The position numbers and the translations under genes were made by a program. From Chamaecrista fasciculata (Eukaryota; Streptophyta; Magnoliopsida; Fabales; Fabaceae), in assembly GCA_003254925.1 (NCBI GenBank), contig QANZ01035990.1, positions 15,858-79,857 of the forward strand: 64,000 bases of DNA, written 5' to 3'. The notes under the pieces were generated by a model. That model had not been told where the DNA came from, did no database searches, and saw only the letters and a list, made by a program, of their open reading frames with translations. Shown here piece by piece: positions 44,006 to 56,102 of this stretch (its first letter is position 1; each line of letters starts with the position of its first letter).

Positions 44006-46978
44006 AGAATGAAGAAGCCTACATGTCAAGTTTGTTAGGGGAAAAGTTAGTGCTTTTTAGAACAAAATTATGTATTATTTGTGAAGTCTTGTGCTTAGTT
44101 GGTTGTGTGGACTGCATAGTGTTTATTTGATCTCACATTTTTTTCATTAATTAATAATAGTGCTGTACTCTTTCTTTGTTTTGGGTATCTAATTTGAGCA
44201 TTCCTGAATTGCAAGTTTTCTTGTAGAGGATCAACTTATCACGTAACTTATGTTATTTAGGAAGATTTTACACTCCTTCTAATTGTGCTAATTTTAAGGC
44301 TTCTTCAAAATAAAGGTGTCAGAACGTTTGAGTTTGAATTTAGCTGCACCTATAATGGTTTTTGACTTTTGTAAGTTTCAGGTATAATATGATCAAATTG
44401 TATCATTTTGAAGTTATGAACCATCCATGTTTAGAAAAGCTTTTATATATCACTAAGTGCGTGGGTAGTAGAACTATTTTAATTAGAGTTTTGGGTTTGA
44501 GATTTAGAAATATGAATGCGTTAAATACTTGGTGTGAGAAGTTTTATTATTCTTGTAATAAGTTCAATCAGAGAACACCATAATTAAGAAAAATGTTTTT
44601 TATATTGAAATTAAGGGCAATCTTATTAAATGTGCAACCCAAAATCTTAAACTAGAATATAAATATAAATTTTAGAACAATGTTAATGTTAAAAATCTGA
44701 ATTGTGAATAATTAGAATTGTTTAGATTAAATTATTGAAAATTTGATTATTCTTATTTCTTTCATTTTAAGAAAAAAAATATAAAATATATTAGTGTAAT
44801 GAGACTAATAATTTATTATTAAGTTTATATATATTATTAGTGTGGATATATATGGTTCAAGATATATTATTATTTTCAAATTTATATATATATGTTTGAA
44901 TGTGATTGGGGCAAGATTTGACTAATTTGATTGCTTTTTAGTTTCAGTATTGGGAGACAGCAAGACATCAATAAGGATCACATATGTCATATACAACCTT
45001 TGCTTCTTTAGCCCACTTGCAGTACAACATAATTTATTATTTACTTTCATTTATTAAAGAAAAAAAAAACCAAAACTGTTAGGTAGAATGTTATTTTATA
45101 TTTTTTATATTTTGAATAAAAATAAATTAATAGTTTAGATTTTAAAAAATTTTAATTTTTAATTTAGCATAATATATCAAAGGTGTATAATATTTAAAAA
45201 ACTAATGCTTGTAATAATTAAAAATTGTTATAGGAAGAATTCAAATGATATTTATTTCATTATATTTATAGAACAAAAGTTCATAGGTATGATATTGTCT
45301 TAATTTCTAAATAATATAGAAACTACATCATTCTATATACTTCTTTTTTATTATCTATAATACTACAAATGTTAAATATCCATGTAGTTATGGGAATCTT
45401 TTCAGCATGCTTGTGTTGTGTTGAGTCAAGATTCTCATCCTGCTATATTTTACTCCAACTCCAATGAAGGACAAAGCCAAAAATGTTAAGAAAAATGGGG
45501 GAAAATGTAAATTTTAAGAAAATAGACATCAAAACTCTACCTCTCTTTCAAATAATTCATTGGGGTTTAATATAAAACTTTGAGCCAATTGATTATATAA
45601 AAGTTATCTCTGATATTTATATAATTTTAAAAACATTATTATATAATAAATCTTGAAAAATTTTGTTTTAAAAAAAATCCAACGGTGAAAGCTTGTGCAC
45701 TCATTCTTTTCAAAGCTCTAACTCATTTAAGAATCCAATATCAAAAGAAAATAATCATATCACTTCTCTGATTAAAAGAAATCATATCACTTCTCTGATT
45801 AAAAGTAGCCCAAACGTTTTGGGTGAACCACATTAATTTCTGTGTGCCATTTACCTTGCTTGTTTATTTTGTTTATTTTGTTATTCCGCTTAATAGTGCC
45901 ACCGGGACCAACACATTCAAGTTACTAGTTGATTCCATAAGTTGGAGAGGTTGTTCTTATATGGAGAGAATCCATATAGTAATATTTTTTCTCTCTTATA
46001 GAGTTGTTCATCCGTGATCAGTCATGGAAATATGGTTCTACCTCTAGTAGGTAGAGTCTCACTGTTTGATGAAGTTCGTTCTTGGAGTTCGTAATAAAGA
46101 GATCAACATTTAGAAATCAGTCTTGGTAGAGCAGAACCACTAACAAGATCTAGAATATTAGTGAGGACATTCATGTTAGTAAGTTTCGCAATGTGTTTTT
46201 AAATACTTGTCTGGATTTATAATTATGATTCGGGTTTCGGTTATCGAGTTGAGTCTTAGGGATTCAAAATCCTACATAAATTAATATTATAATAATTAAC
46301 AAAATATATTTATTTATAACATCACAAGCTTTTGCATGCCTACCATTATATAAAGTTAACTTTTGCCTGAGCACACCTACCATCCAAAAATCCTTTGTTT
46401 TTTTTTCAATTTGATGTAACTTTCTATATATATATATATATATATATAAAGTATACTTCTTTCTATTGGATGGCAGTTAATTTGCAATAGGCAAATCAAT
46501 GTTAAGAATAGCCTTAATGGATATGGGTATGTCTTGCAATAAAGAAGAAACAATTTGTACTTCATCTATTTTTCTTAATATTACTTTTTGGTCCTCACAA
46601 TAACTTAAGTTGGATGATTTAATTATTATTTTTTGATATTTTTATCATCAAACTTATCACTTTCCCAAACTTAAATGACTAAATCCCTTAATATCAGATA
46701 TATTGACTTGAAACAACTTAATAAATTTCCTCATATCTATAATCAATCTAGCAAATCCTATATGCCTATTCATACTCGTTCAATCATCATTGTTATTTTT
46801 TTTCGGTTCAATCATCTCTCTTCGTGCAACAATTTAGGCGAAGATTAATCTCATTCGATCTTTATAGACAAAATAGTAGAGTCCTCTTAACAATGTCAAC
46901 TCTAAAAATTAAATATAAATCTTCTCTCTAGGTAGCTCACCAAACACTTATTGGTACTAAGAATGTATCATGAATTTA
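44006..46978. other. AT-rich intergenic region, no gene seen
   Basis: Short open frames only, none with recognisable similarity. An AT microsatellite lies at 46425-46448. A direct repeat, AATCATATCACTTCTCTGATTAAAAG, occurs at 45753 and 45779. Confidence 0.4.
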
Positions 46979-47354
46979 TTGTTAGAAAAAATAATAATAT
47001 TTATAAAAATAAAATAACTTTTCCCCCTTGAGAGTAACCACAGAAATAAGATGAAGAAACACAATCATAACACAAGAGAAATTAACGTGGAAAACCCAAA
47101 CAAGAAAAAAAACCACGACCGTTGCCAAAAGACAACCAGAGAAAAATACTATATGAAAATTGTTACATCGCACAATATTCTCTCAACTCTTGACCCAAGT
47201 ACACCCACACTCTCACAAAGTAACTATTGAACTACATCTTCCACACTCTACAATAGAAGAACTTTAAAATACAAGAGAGGAAGGAATTTAAAAGTCAAAT
47301 ACAATGCTTAAAGTATCTTGACTTGGTGCACTTGTAAACTTGTCTTGAGCCTCC
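46979..47354. mobile_element. Probable decayed LTR-type sequence around the solo LTR
   Basis: TGTTAGAAAA-like start, AACACAATCATAACACAAGA and TTAACGTGGAAAACCC are features often seen at the start of plant LTRs. Similar noncoding sequence continues after 47893. The solo LTR at 47360 appears inserted in it. Family not determined. Confidence 0.3.
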
Positions 47355-47359
47355 TTTTA

Positions 47360-47888
47360 TGTTGGGAATATTATATAATATTATAATATTTAAGTGTGTC
47401 AAATAAAAGTCTCATATTTGTGAAATCAAGGAAGAGTCAATAATATCTTTTAATATATTTTATCATTATTATTTTCTGGTCATTATTTCCTAAAATTGTC
47501 ATTTTATTGTGATTAAATTCTTATAGGTTATTGATTAGAAAATAATGGTAATTGATTAGATTTTAAATCAGTTTATGAGTAATAAAATAATTTAATTTAT
47601 GATTAAATTGTGTTTATTAGCTCTGATTTTTTTTACCTTTATGATGACTATTTTGATCCGTACGTGACATATGAGGGACTGATCTGACCCAACTTACTGA
47701 GAATTTCTATCTTTTGTTGTTTTGTGACCTTGTTGTATCAACAAGAAAATCAACAAGAAGAGTTCGTTTAATCCTGGGGAATACCGCTTCTAATTACAGA
47801 GGGTTGCAGAATAAATTCTTAAGGACAGTGTCCTTGTGACGCGACTCGAACTAAATTCTATACCACAAATTCGTGCATATCCTCAACA
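47360..47888 (+). mobile_element. Solo LTR with TTTTA target duplication
   Basis: 529 bp, TGTTGGGAATATTATATAAT at the start and CATATCCTCAACA at the end. Exact 5-bp duplication TTTTA (47355-47359, 47889-47893). No internal region, so an internal recombination between two LTRs is inferred. Superfamily unknown. Confidence 0.75.
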
Positions 47889-47893
47889 TTTTA

Positions 47894-48431
47894 TAGTAGT
47901 TGAGCCCCTCTCACAATTCCTAACCAAATAATGTGAGACTTCTTAAAACCTCCCCTACTTCCATTTTCAATCAATTACCCCATATTGATGACTATTACGG
48001 TCCGTGACACATAAAGAGAGGGCAGCTTATCACGAAATACATAAACCTAGTAAGAATTAAGTTCGTTAATATATATATATATATATATATTTAATATTTA
48101 ATATCAAAAGTATAAGAAATTGCATATATATATATATATATATTTAACAAATTGCACGAGATATCTAGAAATATATAAATGGTACTTTTTCATTAAACAA
48201 ACTAACGTTATCTTGAAGTAGTCTCTTAATTTTATATTTTTATCAAATATTAAAGTGAAAAGTTAAAAGCTGAAAATGCCTAGTGACATGTTCAAAAAAG
48301 AATTAGGAAATTGGCTCAATGTGTTTGGTGGGTATGTCATTCAACAAGAAACAAAAAGGGTCAATAATTTAGGGTATCCCAAGTCTCTGGGTTTTGTGCC
48401 TAATTAGTAGGACCAACCACAGATTAAAAAT
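47894..48431. other. AT-rich intergenic stretch
   Basis: Two AT microsatellites at 48069-48090 and 48125-48142. No gene. Confidence 0.4.
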
Positions 48432-48708
48432 GAGTGAGCTACTAAATTGGTCCCTAGATTATTGACTCGCTGACAGATTGGTCCCCGAATTTAGGAAATT
48501 GACAAATAGGTCTCCAAATTTTTCTAACAAGTCAAATAGGTCCCCGAATTTTTCTAACATTTGTCAAATAGGTCCTTCTGTGCATGTTATTCGGGGACCT
48601 ATTTGACTAACGTTAAAAAAATTCGGGGACCTATTTGTCAATTTTCTAAATTCCGAGACCAATCTGTCAGCGAGCCAATAATCCATGGACTAATTTTGTA
48701 GTTTACTC
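48432..48708. mobile_element. MULE-type MITE, GAGTAAACTACTAAATTG family, copy 3
   Basis: 277 bp foldback. Left end GAGTGAGCTACTAAATTGGT; right end inverted GAGTAAACTACAAAATTAGT. Exact 10-bp duplication GATTAAAAAT (48422-48431, 48709-48718). Confidence 0.9.
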
Positions 48709-48718
48709 GATTAAAAAT

Positions 48719-50733
48719 TGAGTAAATTACAATTTGTTAATTTAACATGTATCATTTAATTAATTGTAGATATACTGTTATGTTAATATTACTCAAGTAT
48801 TATGAAGTAATTAATTTTAAAGTAGTACATTATTTTATTGTTTTAAATCTCTATAAATAGTGTTATTGCATTTCAGATTATTATCAAAATCAAGTTGATA
48901 ATTTTATTTTTAAACCGCCATCTCAATTAATCACATAACTAAATAATTTCAAATACCACACATAAATGAAGAAAACAAAAAGAAACTAACAGAACTCAAA
49001 ATGAATATAATGGACTTAATTAAGAAAAATAAGCCAACTCTACTTATAATCAAGAAAAATCTAACAATAATTAAATTAATATACTTTATGTGTTAAATTG
49101 AAATAACTTTTTCTTTACCAGCTGTAAATAATATTAATTAATACAAATTTAAAGAATACATTTTTTTTTAAATAATAATAAAATGGAAACCCATTTGATG
49201 GTATTGGTTTTGGTATATATTGGTGGTAAGGTTGTATTGATATGCTGTGGGTAGGTCTCCAAATTAAAGTTGAAACAAAAACTGCCTATCAAACCAAAGT
49301 CTTGAAACTGAAACCTCTTATGGTTTTCAATTAATTTATTATAAGTGTCACACGCATCATGTTACTTTTTGTTCTCATCCGTATCTTGTACTACTTTATT
49401 TAAGAAACAATCAAATGCTAAATATGAATTTAACTAGTGTAATTAAGTTTAGGGTTTTAATTACCCTTAATAACTTGGAGAAATATACTTAACCGAAAAA
49501 AAAAACTTGGAGAAATATAAATTAAAATCTTTGGACCATCATCGACTATAAATATTTTGAGTAACACTTAGTTATCTTTTAAGAAAACACTAATTATGAA
49601 CATATTTTTTCAATATAAATTTCTTATTTTATAAAAAAATTATCCTTTCTATATGTTGTGCTACCCTTAACCATTGAAGTTTTGACCCTTTTGCTTCTTG
49701 ACTTCTTGTAACTTCTTTTCAAATGAAATAAATAAACAAATAATGATTGGTCAGTTAGAGACTACAATGACACTTATAATTCTTGTGCATCAATTTTGAC
49801 CAATTGAGAGTCATTATTTCGTCAAGAGTATCTCAAGAGAGCCAATCCATTGCGTCATTATTATTTGATTTTATTTTTACTTATTAAAATATATTAATAT
49901 ATTTTTGTTATTTATTCTGAAATCTGAACCTGTCGTTATTTTATTATTATTTAATATTTATTTAAAGCACTAGTTAAAATGATTAATCTTATAACAATTT
50001 GTTGATATCCTTATTATAATATTTTTGGTAAAAATAAAATATATGACAAGAATTTTTTTATAAACAATAATAATAGGAGAAAATATCTAGTATAATATTT
50101 TTTTGGCAATCATTAAACAATAAAAATATTGATAAACCTGATAATTTGAATAAGTTTATCACAAAAGTATATATATAAAAAATATTATATAATTTTGTTC
50201 TCTAGTTAAAAATATTATGTTAATATTCATGATTTTTTAAAAAATTGGAATAAAGCTCACGAAAAAAGGTATTCATATGGCATTCAGCGGTGAATGAAAA
50301 TAAACCAATCAAATTTTGTATTATCTCAGCAAAAATAAAAAGAAAAATAAATCAAAACTAACTTTGGACGTTAACAATATAAAAATAAACATTTAAATAT
50401 TCATTTCAATTTTATGCTCAAGGTTTAGGTGCGGTTTTAATTTTTCGCACCTTCTTTTCTAGTTTTTCTTTTTTAAATGTGGTGTGTAACTTGACAAATC
50501 TCTTATGCAAAACAAAAAACATTTCTTTAATAATCATGGCTAGCTATATTAACATAGATATTATCTGTTTAACTGTTTAAGGTTGACTCACAACATAATT
50601 AATTAAGAATGCTAACATGTGATTCTCGTCTAGCTTGCTACTGTCAATTGCATATTTATATCCCTCGGTTTAAATACATTTATAGTCCTTCAATTATATA
50701 TATATATATATAAAAGACTAATTATGAACTACA
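48719..50733. other. Very AT-rich intergenic region, no gene seen
   Basis: Multiple A/T tracts and a TA microsatellite at 50696-50712. No coding or repeat boundary could be defined. Confidence 0.4.
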
Positions 50734-52311
50734 TGATAGAGATTGTGCCCTAGGGCCAATCATTTTATAAATATGTTGTGAACATATTAATTAATTTATA
50801 GAGATAAATTAATGGTAATCATATTATTAGCATGTTTACTATGATAACAGTCCGTGATTAATTATAGGATAATTAATCTAAATTGTCCCTAGTCGCTCAT
50901 TCAAGTGGGAACTTGAAATGAACCAAGACCAGCATGACCTCGGTGCATAGAGATGCATGCACTAGATGCTGGTACGAGAGTCATGGTGCAATTACGTAAA
51001 GGGTTACGAGTTGCTGGACCGACCCGGAGAGTCCTGCATGGGTTTCAGTCATTAGCTAGTCTCTCCTGTACACCTGTCACGATGCCCTCAAGACCTGAGG
51101 TCTTCATTATTCCGGCGTTGTAGTTGTCAGACTTTGGCTTAGTCTAACGTTACCCGTAGCAGGGTAGCCATAAGGGCTAAGTACGGGTTTGGTTGATTAC
51201 CGTGCTGAGGAATATGGTTGACCAAGATGGAATTTTGTCCCTCATAGAGATGGGAGATATTTAACTGGGCCCCTCGANNNNNNNNNNNNNNNNNNNNNNN
51301 NNNNNNNNNNNNNNNNNNNNNNNNNNNNNNNNNNNNNNNNNNNNNNNNNNNNNNNNNNNNNNNNNNNNNNNNNNNNNNNNNNNNNNNNNNNNNNNNNNNN
51401 NNNNNNNNNNNNNNNNNNNNNNNNNNNNNNNNNNNNNNNNNNNNNNNNNNNNNNNNNNNNNNNNNNNNNNNNNNNNNNNNNNNNNNNNNNNNNNNNNNNN
51501 NNNNNNNNNNNNNNNNNNNNNNNNNNNNNNNNNNNNNNNNNNNNNNNNNNNNNNNNNNNNNNNNNNNNNNNNNNNNNNNNNNNNNNNNNNNNNNNNNNNN
51601 NNNNNNNNNNNNNNNNNNNNNNNNNNNNNNNNNNNNNNNNNNNNNNNNNNNNNNNNNNNNNNNNNNNNNNNNNNNNNNNNNNNNNNNNNNNNNNNNNNNN
51701 NNNNNNNNNNNNNNNNNNNNNNNNNNNNNNNNNNNNNNNNNNNNNNNNNNNNNNNNNNNNNNNNNNNNNNNNNNNNNNNNNNNNNNNNNNNNNNNNNNNN
51801 NNNNNNNNNNNNNNNNNNNNNNNNNNNNNNNNNNNNNNNNNNNNNNNNNNNNNNNNNNNNNNNNNNNNNNNNNNNNNNNNNNNNNNNNNNNNNNNNNNNN
51901 NNNNNNNGTTTTAGGGTTTGTGACAAGGTTGTGTGAGATCAAGAATAAGATTCTTGATCTAGGCGCCAACTGTTCTTGGGAGTTCAAGAATTGTTCTTGA
52001 ATACAAGAACACCGTAGATAAGGTCCCTGATTCACTTGGAGAAGTGAAGGAGGCTAGCACCTAGGCATCTGCCAAACTGTTCGTGTGGATCACCGGCGGA
52101 GGGAGCACACTTGGAGTGGACTCCTCAGCATCGTGGACACAAAAGTCGCCGATTGATTTGGGTAAAATTCTGGTCCTTATACTGATACAGATCCATATAG
52201 CGGATTCATTGGGAAAGAAGTCGCTATGTGCCTTGTTTTATTATGTTTTGGTTTAAATTTTTAAATTTATATCCGTTTTCGCTGCGTTGTGTGCATGGCG
52301 ATTTCCCAACA
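50734..52311 (-). mobile_element. Solo LTR with CTACA target duplication
   Basis: Minus-strand LTR from TGTTGGGAAATCGCC (at 52311) to GCACAATCTCTATCA (at 50734). Exact 5-bp duplication CTACA (50729-50733, 52312-52316). Length about 1.58 kb including the N-gap 51278-51907, whose true size is unknown. The gap could hide more than LTR sequence, so solo status is likely but not certain. The family is shared with 1-681 and 16067-16476. Confidence 0.8.
51278..51907. other. Assembly gap (630 N)
   Basis: A run of N inside the solo LTR. Confidence 1.
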
Positions 52312-52719
52312 CTACACCCTAGAGAAAGAACTCGAGTTCGATCCTTAGAGTTGACATTGTTAGGAGAGTCTAATCGTTTCGTCCTTGAGGCTCGAATGAA
52401 ATTAGTCTTCGTTGAAATCGTTGCAAGTATAAACAGAGAAAACCCATAATTTAAAAGAAAAAAAAAACTAATTATGATCTTTCAAATTAGAGCAATGTTG
52501 AAAAAGATAAATTCCCACATTCCTTTTTTGACAAAAAAATTTAAAAAATTTAAATGAGTTGGGCTAGAAACTCACCAATAAACTCTCCCATTTAGAAAGA
52601 TATGGCAAAATCATATATGCATAAGATGAGTTAATTAACATAAATTAAACATTAATTAACATGAGATTGAACTATATATAGTCTTCAAACACTAATTTAG
52701 ACTAAATAAATAAAAAATA

Positions 52720-54505
52720 GGGTAAATTGCAATTTGGTACTCTGTGGTTAGGGGCGGTTCCACTTTGGTACCCTGAAAGAAAAATTTTTGCAGTTTGGTG
52801 CCCCGTAGTTTGCTCTGTTAGCGAATTGGTCCCATGTGCTTTATTTTTGTTAAGATTTAAGGGCAAATCTGATTGTGACTACGTTAAAATGTCAAAAACC
52901 TCCCAACAAGTCTTCTCTTATGCGTTTAAGTCTTTTCCCTTTCCTTTTCATAAGATTTCTTTTGAATAGGTCCTGATTTAATTACACTTTAATCTCAAAA
53001 ATTTATGATCTTTATGAAAATAGTCCTTAGAACCTCAAAATACAAATGAGCATCTATGATTTATCAAAAAAAATCCCCATATTCAACTACCCGAAGCTAA
53101 AATTTTCATTCAAGTACACTACAAACAAATCAAAACTCCCACATTTTTCCAAAATCAAGCCCCACAAATTTCATTCAAATACACTACAAACAAATCAAAA
53201 CTCCCAAATTTCTAAGAAGCATCATGATCATAACGCCTTGCGAATGTTATCAACGGAAGAGGGTTCTTGTTCTTCGTCGCCGAATGTGAATGTCTCGGTG
53301 GCCATAACGCCTTGCGTGACGGTTACTGGCCATAACGCCTTGCGTGACGGAGTAACCGCCGTAGGTGTAGATGTAACGGCATCCATGGCTACTACAAGAA
53401 GAAGAAGAAGAAGAAGAAGAAGAAGAAGAAGAAGAAGAAGAAGAAGAAGAAGAAGAAGAAGAAGAAGAAGAAGAAGAAGAAGAAGAAGAAGAAGAAGAAG
53501 AAGAAGAAGAAGAAGAAGAAGAAGAGTTGAAGGTGAGAGATGAGTCACCAAGGTGGAGGAGGGTTCTTGTTCTTCGTCGCCGAATGTGAATGTCAGAAGA
53601 AGAAGAAGAAGAAGAAGAAGAAGAAGAAGAAGAGTTGAAGGTGAGAGATGAGTCACCAAGGTGGAGGAGGGTTCTTGTTCTTCGTCGCCGAATGTGAGAT
53701 GAGTTGAAGGTGAGAGATGAGTCACCAAGGTGGAGGAGGGTTCTTGTTCTTCGTCGCCGAATGTGAATGTCTCGGTGGCCATAACGCCTTGCGTGACGGA
53801 GTAATCGCCATAGGTGTAGATGTAACGGCATCCATGGCTACTACAAGTGGAAGAAGAAGAAGAAGAAGAAAGAAGAAGAAGAAGAAGAAGAAGAAGAAGA
53901 AGAAGAAGAAGAAGAAGATCACCCAAGTTTTGGTCGGCCATGTGAGGAGTTGAAGGTGAGAGATGAGTCACCAAGGTGGAGGCACATGCACAGCTTTAAG
54001 GGTTTTGATTTGTGGCTGTGGGTATGAAGAAATTTGGGGGTTTTGGTTTGTTTGTAGTGTACTTGAATGAAAATTGACGGGTAATTTGGGGGTTTTGATT
54101 TGTTTGTAGTGTACTTGAATGAAAATTTCAACTTCGTGTAGTTGAATATGGGGATTTTTTGATAAATCATAGATGCTCATTTGTCTTTTGAGGTTCTAAG
54201 GACTATTTTGATAAAGATCATAAACTTTTGAGATTAAAGTGTAATTAAATCAGGACCTATTCAAAAGAAATCTTATGAAAAGGAAAGGGAAAGGACTTAA
54301 ACGCATAAGATAAGACTTGTTGGGAGGTTTTTGACATTTTAACGTGGTCACAATCAGATTTGTCGTTAAATCCTAACGGAAATAAAACACAGGGGACCAA
54401 TTCGCTAACAGAGCAAACCACGGGGCACCAAACTGCAAAAATTTTTCTTTCAGGGTACCAAAATGGAATCCCCCTAACCACAGGGTACCAAACTGCACTT
54501 TATCC
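52720..54505. mobile_element. 1.8 kb foldback (MULE-like) element with GAA tracts
   Basis: Inverted ends GGGTAAATTGCAATTTGGTA and GGATAAAGTGCAGTTTGGTA. Arms of about 480 bp stay similar inward through TTTCATTCAAGTACACTACA. Flanks TAAAAAATA and TAAAAAAAT are compatible with a slipped 9-bp duplication. The centre consists of three to four copies of a module (GTTGAAGGTGAGAGATGAGT, GGTTCTTGTTCTTCGTCGCC, CATAACGCCTTGCGTGACGG, CATCCATGGCTACTACAAG) separated by (GAA)n tracts. Long open frames through the tracts are low-complexity. Confidence 0.8.
53396..53526. repeat. (GAA)n tract of about 130 bp
   Basis: Uninterrupted GAA/TTC triplets. Shorter tracts lie at 53595-53632 and 53850-53917. They account for the long Arg- or Leu/Ser-rich frames of this region. 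Confidence 0.95.
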
Positions 54506-54725
54506 TAAAAAAATATTATATTAATGTTTCCCCAATTTTATTTGATCGAGATCGATGCCCAATCCGTCTGGTTAAAACAAAAAAAGATTAATAACAAAAA
54601 AAAATACATATATACTTAAAGTACTCACCTCCATCATTATGCCAATAAATCTTATAATATTTTTTGTTTGTAACTAAACTTTTTAATTCTTAGATTAAAA
54701 TCTGGCAATAAGAAATCAAAGGAGA

Positions 54726-55357
54726 AAAATTTCAACATTTATAACCGTAGCCGCCTTTTCTATACCATCTTTGCTTCCTCCCTCACCAGATCTAGCAGGT
54801 TTGGGCTATCGCTGCTCAGCGGCGATAGCCCATCCGTTTAGGTAGTGTAAATCCCTTCATTGTGAGGGTCTCTTTCTCTCTTTATGAGAGTGTTTCTTTA
54901 TTTCTACAGTTTTATGGCGGTGGCGTTCTGGATCAGGGCTCCCATGGAATCAATCTCGTTTGGCTTTTTCAGCGACGTCGTTCCAGTTTTGGTCCTCCAC
55001 GACACCGATCTGGTCTAGATGCTCTGCGAAAGCGTTTTTGGTTTAGACTTCCATGGCGGCTTATTGGTTTGGTTCTGTTTCTGGTCAAATGATATTATTT
55101 ATGTTTCTAGTTCCTTAGATGATTGTAACTTTAGTTGAATCCCTAGATTCGCTATCTTGGCAGCTGTTTGTATTGCCAAATTGTCTGACACGAGGATGGG
55201 TAGGTTGGATGGGTTCAAATCCCCCCACCTTCGTTAGTTGATATCCTGTCTAGTGTTGCTACTTATGCTAGAAAGGGATTGGCTTATTTAGCTTTATTCT
55301 CGTTTGTATTGTGTTTGCCTTGCTTTTAAATGAATTATGTTTCACACAAACAAAAAA
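54726..55357 (+). mobile_element. SINE-like retroposon, copy B
   Basis: 632 bp with a tail CACACAAACAAAAAAAAA and a 13-bp target duplication AAATCAAAGGAGA (54713-54725, 55358-55370). It shares its beginning (GTAGCCGCC) and end (ATGAATTATGTTTCA) with copy A and is longer in the middle, with a TGGGCTATCGCTGCTCAGCG stem and a GGGTTCAAATCCCCC stretch like a pol III B box. Confidence 0.8.
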
Positions 55358-55799
55358 AAATCAAAGGAGAGGTGCCTCAAATTATCATATATATAGTTAT
55401 GGATTGAGTATAGCCAGCATAAAATTTACCAATTTTGTTGAGAAATAGATTTAAATGTTATCTAGGATAAAATTGGAAAAACCTTTTGATAACTTATTGC
55501 ACCAAAAATATAGAAATATAAGAACAAAATATGTTTGAAATAATAAATACATGCAAGCTGACATTAATTACATGGAAATACATATAATTATAGCTTTATA
55601 TATATACACAGTCACACACACATTTTATTATTTTATTGTTAGTCAAACCCAAGTAAATAGGATATACTCGTTTTCCATAGCCGACATGTCTCAATTGAAA
55701 CACTTTCAGATTTTCAGACAAAATTCTGATATTTTGTTTGGAAAAGTCAACTCTTTTTTAAGGCGTTGACAAGAACCTAAATATCAACCATATTATATA

Positions 55800-56098
55800 C
55801 TCCTTCCGGTTCTGAATATCTGATGTTTTGGAGAATTTTTTTTGTTTCAAAATAAATGATATAGTATTAAATATTGTTTCAAAATATCAAGATAGCATTA
55901 ATTATTTGTTTACCATTTTATCCCTATTAAATATAGTAAAGTCATAAATGAATAAGCATTTCTCAAGTATTTCTATTATTTTCAATATGGATAGTTTAGT
56001 CTTTTTATCTCATTTTTTTCTTCAGTCTAGGTGAGCCAATCATTTCCTTAATCTGTATGTATTTACCTTAAACATCAGATATATAGAACCGGAGGGAG
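55800..56098. mobile_element. Stowaway (Tc1/mariner) MITE, complete
   Basis: 299 bp; ends CTCCTTCCGGTTCTGAATAT and CTCCCTCCGGTTCTATATAT (inverse), flanked by TA. Same family as 19761-19925. Confidence 0.85.
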
Positions 56099-56102
56099 TA
56101 TT

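Noticed and set aside
51139-52035. Open frame of 298 codons
   Set aside because: Almost all of it is the N-gap; the readable ends are noncoding LTR.
53046-53543. Open frame of 165 codons ending in a long Arg run
   Set aside because: Same GAA tract read in another frame; overlaps the inverted arm of the element.
53228-53974. Open frame of 248 codons on the minus strand with long Leu and Ser runs
   Set aside because: It is produced by the GAA tract and by repeated modules inside a foldback element; two other frames are equally open. Low complexity and no domain.
55192-55235. tRNA gene suggested by the GGGTTCAAATCCCCC stretch
   Set aside because: No acceptor stem or A box in place; it belongs to the SINE-like retroposon.
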